The position numbers and the translations under genes were made by a program. From Lunularia cruciata (taxonomy: Eukaryota; Streptophyta; Marchantiopsida; Lunulariales; Lunulariaceae), in the NCBI GenBank assembly GCA_948567375.1, contig OX419762.1, positions 32,938,608 through 33,002,607 of the forward strand: DNA of 64,000 nt, in the 5' to 3' direction. Under the pieces are notes generated by a model, which did not search any database, had not been told where the DNA came from, and saw only the letters and a list, made by a program, of their open reading frames with translations. This document shows, piece by piece, positions 55,801 through 64,000 of this stretch (positions are counted from its first letter, which is position 1; each line of letters starts with the position of its first letter).

Positions 55801-57787
55801 ACTTGCTTTAGTAATAAAATAGAACAACAATAAATAACAAGAATAAATCAAATTTATTTTGGTACATTTTAGATATAGAAAATATCCAATCATAGACAAT
55901 TTATGTGAAAATATTAGTAACTACACATGGAAATGTGTAATTACTACTCTCTTTGTATAATTACATGACTAATACATCCAACTCTAGTTAGAGAGTTGCA
56001 CACACTATCATTCGGTCACAAATTGCACATGTTTCTTGTCTATGAAAAATTGTCATTTGCCAATTTTAAATTGGAGTATGTACACACTCAACTCCCATCA
56101 TGTTGAAATAGTCTATTGCTTGAGAGAAATTCCAATAAATCTTGTTGATTTTACATGATCCTTAGACCTTAGTCTCTAAATTGTATAAAATTCATGAAGT
56201 ATATTTACAAGTTATATAAGATTTATGAAATACAATTATTGAGAATGAAGGGTACAAAAGATGAGCATAACTCATATAGAGTCTTCATTGTTAGAAGCCA
56301 AATCCTCTTCCTAGAGTTGAGTATGTACTAGGCTCAAAGGCTTTTGAGTTCTTTATCGGACTTTTTTGCTTTGGTGTACTTCTTGGTTCTTTGCATCTAT
56401 TTTCTTTTGGCACATAACCACTATCATGAAGTGACTTACATAAAATTCTTACATTAAATTATGCTAGGATAATAAAGAATTTTTTTGTACCACAACCAAA
56501 TGCTTGAGATTGGTGCATATTCTATTAATTTTTTTGTGTAACTTAGAGATTTTTTTCATCTATCAATAAAAGATAATGTCATCTATTTATACTAAGGTTT
56601 GAATAATTACCTTGTTTCTAATAATCTAACTATTGAACCTATCATATTTTGAATCAATAGGTTCTATATTATAATCTCTTCTTAACTCAAATCTTCTCTA
56701 CTATTGTTCTTCAAAATATAAACCAACAAATGCTCTATCCGACATAAAAGCTAATTGGTCAAGGGAGTTCAATATAAGGTAATAGTTAACCCAAAATTTT
56801 CTTATAAACAAAAATAGATGTGATAATGTGAAGGTGGTACATTTATCATGTTTATTATTTTGTGCATCATCTTCACATTGTTAAAGATGTTTTATTTCAC
56901 CCCAACTTCTATTTTTTCAAATTATATATTTTGATGATACACATGACTTGATTATTGAATAAGTTGCAAAGGAGAATGATTGATGCATTCTCTAATCAAT
57001 GTAATTCTTATCCAAAACATTTGAATTATGGACCTCTTTTCTCAAATTTTGTAACAATTTAATAATGATCAAAATGAAATATATTGGTAAATAATAATTT
57101 TATGCCTTTAGGATATAGTCAAGAAATAGTAAATACAAAGAAAATACTCATTAGATAGTTCTTTTTTTGTTTCTTGTTTAAACTTTTCTACAAAAACTAA
57201 TCCCAAAAGTGGATAATTTCACCAAGAGTGAAAATTATTAAATATATCTTTTGAAACTTACAATCACACAATATTCAATTGTGTTATTGCTTGAGAGTGA
57301 TATTTTAGATCAAAGATCTAACTCATTCTTATCAACCTTGTCACTTCCTTCCTCAAGAAATATGCAATTTGCTTCCTTGCTTCCTTGAAAGAACATTTCT
57401 TCACAAAGGAATGACTTTATCCAAAGAAATTATCTTTATATGCAGTCATTTTTACTATTATCAACTCTATAGAACATGAAAGTTCCATCAAGGCATTGCT
57501 TCAAGAAGACTATTGTGGTGCCAAGGATCAAACACACAAGGTATCAATTTCTCACAACTCCAATTACAAATATTCATCAAGACTCATGCAACTATGAAAG
57601 CACATGCTCTTTACAAAGTAAATTAAAAATAATGAGGAGTTCTTTTTTTCTTCTTTGAATCTAAACAATGTGATTACAATTTGGACAACTAAAATAGCAT
57701 AGCAAAAATTAAGATAGTTATATTGAACTCTCTTATTGCTAGAAACTACCAAAACTAAACTAAGTAACTACTCCAAATGGAACTAAG
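52882..57787. other. AT-rich DNA with local tandem duplications, no gene recognised
   Basis: No open frame with recognisable content. Imperfect direct duplications are visible at 53575-53705 (about 60-70 bp units), 53879-54410 (about 265 bp units) and 55565-55755 (about 110 bp units). Otherwise featureless by eye. Confidence 0.4.
53879..54410. repeat. Tandem duplication, about 265-bp unit
   Basis: Two direct units (about 53879-54148 and 54149-54410) share TATCAAGCTAC/TAGCAAGCTAC, TTTCTAGTTT, AAGCTTGTTTCTTTT, AAAGCTTGGGTTTGTA, CCAATTAAAATTAATAT and TTTGGTAGTAG in the same order, with roughly 15-20 percent differences by eye. Confidence 0.75.
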
Positions 57788-59380
57788 TAGCTATTGGAAA
57801 GTTCCAATTGATGGAAAAGATGTGTAGAAGATAGTTTTTGTAAAATGTATGTGCATTTTGAAGAGAAAGTTTTACCTCAAAAAGACTATTGATAGACTCC
57901 AATTGATGTAGAAAATGTCTAGAAGATTGCCTTTTGTACAAGGTATGGGCATTTTGAATGGAGAATTTTACCTCAAAGTAGCTATGGAAGATTTTAATTG
58001 ATGGAGAAGACTTGCAAAAATTTAGTTATATTTTGTACAAGGTATGGGTATTTTGAATAGAAAGTTTTACCTATTGGGCTCACTAATGTTTTAATATTCT
58101 TCATAGACCAAATGCATTGGGTGTTATATGGGCTATTGGATCAATATGAGGTAGTGTTCTTGGATGAAATTTTGCCTTAAAATAAGACAAAGGCAAAACA
58201 CCAAAACCACATTCAAAATGTCTTGAAACTACTACAACAATGGAAGTTCTATTGCAAGAAGTCCAAGGGTTTCTTTTGGCAAAAAGAAGGGTACCTTTTT
58301 GGACTATAAGGATTCAACAAAGGGGATCAAGATGTAAGAAGAGAAAATAAAAGCTATTGCCAATTGACCTACTCCTAAGGATGCCATATAATTTTGGGGA
58401 TTCAATAGATTGGCAAGCTTCTACCAATTGTTCATCAACTATTATGCTCATCTGGCCACATCGTCTATTGATCTTTTGGGAAAGATAGTAAGAATCAAGT
58501 TGATCACCAAGAAAGAAGAAGCATTCAAGAAACTTAACTATATGGTGTCTTTACAACTCATCCTCAAACCATATGATCCTCAACTATCTTGTGTGGTTGA
58601 TTTTGATGCTTCATAGTTTGCCATTGGAGCTATATTGCAACAAGAATTTCTAGATGGATTACATCTTATTACCTTTGTGTCTCACCAATTGAACATAAAA
58701 GAAAGGAATTTTTTTTCTTGAGATCAAGAACAAATAGTAATGGTATATGCAACAAAAGTATGGAGACATTATCTCATGGGGAAACTAGTGATAGTGCAAA
58801 CCAATCACAAACCTTATATTTGGAGCAAATTTGATTTATTTGTTGCAAACCTTATATTTGGAGCACATGAAGAGTAGGCATTATTAACAAGAGGAATAGT
58901 TGATATCAAAATTGAATACAAACTCAAAAATTGTATGTAATTCTTGATGAACTATCATGAAAACTTGATTCAAAGATTATTCCTAAATCTCCCATGATAA
59001 AACAATCACCTTGATGTCAATATACTTAAAGGTACTCATAAAGTTCAAGACTACTTTATAATATGACCTCTTTTGTCTTGTACAAAGTCATCTTGCAACA
59101 AATGACAAGGAGTACAACACCTTTTCAATCAAAGATGGGCTTTAATTTTGCATGAACCAAATCTAACTTCTAGTTATGAGACATCTATGATTGGTGCAAT
59201 TGCAAGAGGCACATGACTTACCAATTGCTAGTAATATAGGTGTGGAAAAGACCTCAAGTACCATACAATGTCAATGGTGGTAGCTAAACATGGCACAAGA
59301 GGTTTGAGAGTTTATCTAATATTTTGATAGCTACCAATGCAACAAAGCAAATAACCAAAAACCTAGTGGACTATGTTAGA
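57788..59380 (+). pseudogene. Chromovirus pol remnant (RT, RNase H, integrase N-terminus), with triplicated RT segment
   Basis: The plus strand follows the pol of the 22.5-35.3 kb element: RT pieces (VPIDGKDV, YGHFEW-like), TKCIGCYMGYW and the FLDE box near 58160, RNase H (58410-58616: MASFYQLFINYYAHLATS, then PYDPQLSCVVDFDAS with catalytic Asp), and integrase zinc-finger region at about 59195-59350 (LQEAHDLPIA, stops). It lacks LTRs, gag and the integrase core. A segment of about 93 bp of RT occurs three times in tandem at its start. Confidence 0.8.
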
Positions 59381-59423
59381 TAAACATCATTATGATGAAG
59401 CATTTTGTGCTTTGTGTTCCTAT

Positions 59424-60386
59424 GTTAGATTACTGTTCACAGGTTACTATTCAAACGCTAGACTATTGTAGGTAGCTAACATGCATGAGTTACATTACGT
59501 TAGTTAAGTTAGTTACCCAAACATAGCTCTTGTTCCTCTTGAGTGTAATCCTCCGAGGATAGGAGACCTTAAGAGAAACACATAAGAAGAAACACATAAT
59601 TTCACCCTCAACCTCTGATGCACCCAAAGGAGCACCTTGATTGTATTATATAGCAAAGTGGACTTCCTTGAAGGAAGGTCCACCCTTGGATCAGATACAT
59701 GGATTGGTGATATGTCAATAATCTCTACCCTTAGATTAGTTGCATGCATGGGTGAAATGTCAGTTCTGATTGTATGTGGCTGGTCAAACCCTCTTTGACT
59801 AAAGGGAATATTTAGAGAATCTTCTTATAGGAATCTCCAAATCGTGTGGGTGAGGTACCGTTGGAAAGCTCTCAATGAGACAAACCTAAGGGGAGAGAAA
59901 GAGTAGCATTCCCTTCAAGGGGAAGGAATATTGCAAATTTTTGAGGCCTAATTCATCCATTTAGGCCTCCAAGATTAGCTCTAAAGTTTCTAAGCTATTT
60001 TATACTCCTGCACTATTAGTAGAAGTCTTCTTTTGGTGACACTTTTATCTAATCTACCTAGCCTATCATGTATAACATCCTTCTAGATGTTACCAAGCCA
60101 ATTTTGACATCTAGATGATATGTCTAGCTTTTGGTATTACAAGTTTAGGTTATTTTTGGTTCTTGCACTATTAGTAGAGGTACTCTTTTGGTGACACCTC
60201 TATCTGATCTACCTAGCCTATCATACATAAAATCTTTCCAAATGTTACTCTGCCAATTTTCACCTCTAGCTAATATGTCTAACAATTGATATTACATTGA
60301 GGTTGGCCATGTTTCTATAGAATCCCAATTCTAGGATTATCTATTGTTTGATCAATCAATCCTCGACTTACATGCATTCCCTCACA
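59424..60386 (+). repeat. 5' LTR of a copia element, split by a solo LTR-B
   Basis: Left part from about 59424 (TGTTAGATTACTG; an alternative start is 59385) to 59543, right part 60297-60386 ending CTCACA, then a primer site. The middle is a foreign solo LTR with TTGAG on both sides. The 3' LTR of this copia element is not in the window. Confidence 0.6.
59544..60296 (-). mobile_element. Solo LTR, family LTR-B, with perfect TTGAG target duplication
   Basis: Starts TGTAATCCTCCGAGGATAGG and ends GATATTACA. TTGAG flanks it at 59539-59543 and 60297-60301. Its terminal 131 bp occur twice (60011-60141 and 60166-60296), a feature absent from the other two LTR-B copies. Confidence 0.88.
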
Positions 60387-60399
60387 TGGTATAAGAGCA
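60387..60399 (+). other. Copia primer-binding site
   Basis: TGGTATAAGAGCA directly follows the LTR end CTCACA; one base differs from the initiator-Met tRNA complement TGGTATCAGAGC. Confidence 0.75.
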
Positions 60400-63365
60400 A
60401 TAAGCTTTAGAATTTCTTCTTTAGTTGCTAAGAGATGCCTTAGCACTCAATTTCAAAATTTTGAGAGGTATATTTTCTTACACACTAGTGTATCTAAAAA
60501 AAAAAGAACATCTTGTTCCTCCTCTAAAGAGTATCTCTACTCTTTGGGTTTTAGGAAGGAATTTTCTCTTATATCATTTGTTAGTCTGGGTTTTGGGAGA
60601 GAAATTCTCCACTACCCTTTGTGAATCAAATCATTATGTCTGTTACTTGTGTTGGTGCTCTTGGTGCTCTTGCTCCTATTAGTGCTAGTGTTGGTCCTAT
60701 TGCTGGTGTTAGTGCTATGTTTTCTACTCCAACCAATATGATTTGATTCCACTTTTGTCAAATTCAATGTCAATTATTTCCAATCATAGAAACATTATCT
60801 TATCATTAAATTGAAGGTGGCTTTAGTTTTTACAATTGTTGATGGTATTGAAGTCAAGCACACCTTAGTGGCTACTTTACCTGATTGGGAGCATAGGAAT
60901 CTTATTGCTCTTGAAGCAATAAATTCAGCATTAGCTTCTGAATTTATTCCTACCATCAACAAGCACATGTTGGCAAGTGAAGCATGGATGGGTTTAATTA
61001 CCATGTACAAAGGTACCAATGATGTCACAATCATGTACCTATTGGAAACTTTGATGAATTTGAAGATGCATGAAGGCACCAATGTAACAAAACACATCAC
61101 CAATTTTTTTGGAGTCCTTACTTAGTTAGCTGCGGTGAACAACCCAATTGATGATGAGTAGGCTAAACTTCATTTGATGAGATCCATGCCTCTTAGTTTC
61201 AAGTATTTTTTACAATCATCGTGAATACAAAAGGCACTTCATCTCTCTAATATCATTGCTCCTCTTCTTCCAGAAGAGATCAATATGAAGCATGAAGGTC
61301 TTGTAGAGCAAAAAACTGCTCCAACAGTCACACAAGGCTCTACATCTTCCTAAAGAAACAAAGGTAAAGGCAAGGGAAGTTGGAAGAATGAATCTTATGG
61401 GTTTTTTGGTCAGAACCCTTTCAATAGTTCTTCTCGTTAGAATCCATCCTTGGTCAGAACTCTTTCAATAGACCTTTTGGTCAGAATCCTTTCCCTGGTC
61501 AGAACTCTCTCAATAGATCTTCCGGTCAGAATCAAAGTTACTTCTCTACATCTTTTGGAGGAAATTCCTTCAGATCTTCTATCATCTGTCACTACTCCTC
61601 AAAGAAGAGACATCACATCAAAGACTATTGCAAGCGCATTGCTGATGCAAAGGAGAAAGAAGGCAAGGAACACCATCACTCAAATGCTTCTACAACTCAC
61701 CTCTCTTTGTACAATGTTGATGTTGTCACTTGAGAGAAGCAATGGTACATTGACACTACTGCTTCTTAGCACATGACCTAACAGCAAACTTGTTTCCTGG
61801 ACTATGAAGTATACTCACCACCTAGACAAGTTTACTTGGCTGATGGTTCCAACATTGCTATTATAGGCCATGGGACAGTTTCATTAAGCTTGCTTGTTTA
61901 GGGAACTCATACATGCTAGAAGATGTTCTACATGTTCCTTTGTTGAGCAAGAATCTCTATTCAACACTTCAGTTGAGCAAGTCACATGGATCATTTCAAT
62001 TAAAGGAAACAAACATTTTTCTTTATGATGATATGCAGAGTCTGATTGCATCTTGTCCTAGATTGGATAACTTTTGGCTTTTGGGAGAGTCAATTGAGCA
62101 ACCTCCAGATGTTGCAATTTTTACATCAACTCAATCTCAATCATCTCAAGCTGCTACAATCTCTATTCCAACTAGGGATCCATATCCTGCTATTAATTCC
62201 CTATGGCATCAATGACTTGGGCATGTCAGCAAAAATTGACTTCAACTTCTACAAGACCAAGATCTGGTTGTTGGAATAGATCAGATCCAGCCTAGTTTGT
62301 TTCCTGTTTGCTCACCTTGTTTTCATGGAAAGCAAACTCAAATTCACTTACCTCAAGAAGGAGCTACCAGAGCCAATGTTCTCTTGGCTCTCATCCATTC
62401 TGATTTTTTTGGTCCCATCACTTCTGCTACCTACACTAGTTACATATACTTTTTGACCTTCATTAATGATTACACAAGGTACACATTCTTGTATCTAACA
62501 AACTTCAAACATGATGTTTTTACTTGTTTCAAGAATATGTGACCTATGCAGAGACTCAACTCAATCAAAAGATCTGGGCACTACTCTCAAACAACAATGG
62601 TGAATACAACTTTGCAAACTTTCATTTTTTCTGCAAAAGCAAAGGAATCATGTGCTAGTTTAGCACTCCACATACTCCTTAGCAAAATGGTTTTGTTGAG
62701 AGAAAGAACAAAACATTGATGGAAGTAATCCATACCATGTTATTTGAGTTTGGACTCCTCAAGCCTTATTGGGGAGAGGCATTACTGCCAACTTTCTGCA
62801 AAATCAAAGTCCTACCAAGTCTTTGAAGTCACACTCTTCCAACTTTGGTTTGGTTATAAACCTAATCTATCCCTACTTCAAATTTTTGGGTGCATTGCTT
62901 ATGCACATCTTCCATCTTCTTCTAGATCTAAACTCAATTCTAAGTCTTCCAAGTATATTTTCCTTGGCTATAATCAGGATAGTAAAGCTTATAGACAATA
63001 AAAGATATCTAATAACTCCATTTTTGTCAAGAGATGTGCAGTTTCAGGACATATCTATGCTCATGAATGTAAATAATGTTTTGACACTCAAGATTTTCAA
63101 CTAGTATTATCTGCAATCCAAAATTTTTCATTTCTTCACCATTTCAGTTCTCAGTCTACCCATAATATATTCCCACCAACTCCAACTCTATCTCAATCAC
63201 CTCTGTCCATAACCTTATAGCTCCAACAATTCCTTCTCCATTACCTTCTAGTTCTAGTACTCCATACAAGTCCTCAAGATCCTCTACCATTGTTTCCACT
63301 TGGAGGCCAAAATCTCTACCTCAAGACAAAGGTGACCTAATCCAAGGTAGTCAAACACGGAATGC
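60400..63365 (+). pseudogene. Truncated Ty1/copia element: gag, protease, integrase
   Basis: Gag at about 60.74-61.45 kb (HTLVATLPDWEHRNLIALEA, YLLETLMNLKMHEGTNV) with a damaged knuckle (CHYSSKKRHHIKDYC, second Cys lost) near 61.59 kb. Protease WYIDTTAS, stop, HMT near 61.75 kb. Integrase: IHSDFFGPIT with the first Asp (62.39 kb), SNNNGEY where relatives have SDNGGEF (62.59 kb), QNGFVERKNKT with the Glu (62.69 kb), and FGCIAYAHLPSSSRSKLNSK at 62.89 kb. The linker ends near 63.36 kb (LIQGSQTRNASDF), where RT should begin; instead unrelated sequence follows. At least ten in-frame stops. Confidence 0.88.
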
Positions 63366-64000
63366 AAGTGACTTCGGGGGTCTTGCCAGAGTCATCTGAG
63401 GAACTTAGAGTAGTGAAATAAGATAGTGTTAGGATACCCGTGACTTTAATTTCAGTCCTTATTGAAGATAGGATAGAATTAGAAAAGAAAATAATTATAG
63501 TGAATTGATCCAAAGTGCAAGAAATGTGGAGGAGACCAGTGAAAGACATTGAGTTGAATACTCTGTTGATTCATTTGAGGGAACGAGTAGATAAGAAGAT
63601 AATTGAGGTAGGAGACAATGTAAGTCTCAGATTAGACTTAGTGAATTCAGAGTTAGAGAGACTTTGGAGTAGTGTAAAGGAAGATAAGAAGTCTGAAGTA
63701 GTAGAAGTAGGAGTGTAGGTGTCTTTGGATCAATTACTTGAGACATTAGAGAAGAGTGGGTTGGTGGATAAAGAGTTAGATAAGTTACCCATTAGTGAAA
63801 TTATAGTTCAGGGTGAAGAAGTAGTAGAAATAGTGGAGGATGTAGTAGAATTAGGTAGACCTGAAGAAGGAGAAGTGATAGGAGGATCAACGGGTTAAAA
63901 ATAGATTTGAGATTTGAAGTGGCAAATATAAAGAGATGCATTGTCATTTTGGATCTGCAGGTTTGTAGAGTTGTTGTAGAACGATATTTTTGTAAGTAAC
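63366..64000 (+). pseudogene. LTR-encoded coiled-coil protein, relative in plus orientation, cut by window edge
   Basis: QEMWRRPVKDIELNTLLIHL, then RVDKKIIEVGDNVSLRLDLV (63515-63718) aligns residue by residue with QETRRRQAKDTDLNALLIKL...VDRKILEVEDNISIRLDLVK in the 3.8-kb LTRs. After one TAG the frame runs on for about 60 codons (SLDQLLETLEKSG), farther than in the other copies. The 3' side resembles the corresponding LTR DNA (GATCTGCAGGTTTGTAGAGTT). It is the end of an LTR whose remainder lies off the right edge. Confidence 0.8.

Overview
The window is nuclear DNA from a land plant. The evidence is a multi-exon, plant-only SBP-box transcription factor gene with GT-AG introns at one end, followed by almost 59 kb of nested Ty3/gypsy and Ty1/copia LTR retrotransposons. 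I cannot fix the species; the dense nesting suggests a large repeat-rich genome. No tRNA, rRNA, CRISPR array or bacterial gene was seen.

1-5.4 kb holds the only host gene: a minus-strand homolog of SPL7/CRR1, the copper-homeostasis SBP factor. Ten exons could be placed by splice sites, phase and similarity. The start codon is at 4529 and the 3' end lies beyond the left edge. One exon carries an apparent one-base frameshift in a homopolymer.

5.4-22.5 kb is AT-rich and heavily decayed. It holds two solo LTRs of one family (LTR-A, 7.9-8.8 kb, inverted), the ruins of a minus-strand Ty3 element (gag, protease and start of RT at 11.1-14.5 kb, LTR-like sequence to about 17 kb), and two copies of a second family (LTR-B), one of them inside the decayed protease.

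22.5-35.3 kb is one composite insertion. An old plus-strand chromovirus (LTR-A family, chromodomain, initiator-Met primer site) is cut at the integrase zinc finger by a younger minus-strand chromovirus of the same family (26.4-32.1 kb). Its 3' part is rearranged as integrase-LTR-integrase-LTR. LTR-A promoters carry perfect heat-shock-element arrays upstream of a TATA box.

37.7-51.5 kb is a nearly complete minus-strand Ty3 element of 13.7 kb with a perfect CTCAC target duplication and 3.8-kb LTRs. Each LTR contains a decayed copy of what was a continuous reading frame of about 746 codons (globular N-terminus, charged linker, coiled coil), placed just downstream of a TATA box. It landed in an older relative whose coiled-coil frame is visible at 52 kb. 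A further plus-strand relative runs off the right edge at 63.4-64 kb.

51.5-64 kb also contains AT-rich DNA with tandem duplications and a 20-bp perfect hairpin, a chromovirus remnant with a triplicated RT segment (57.8-59.4 kb), and a truncated copia element whose 5' LTR hosts a solo LTR-B with a perfect TTGAG duplication.
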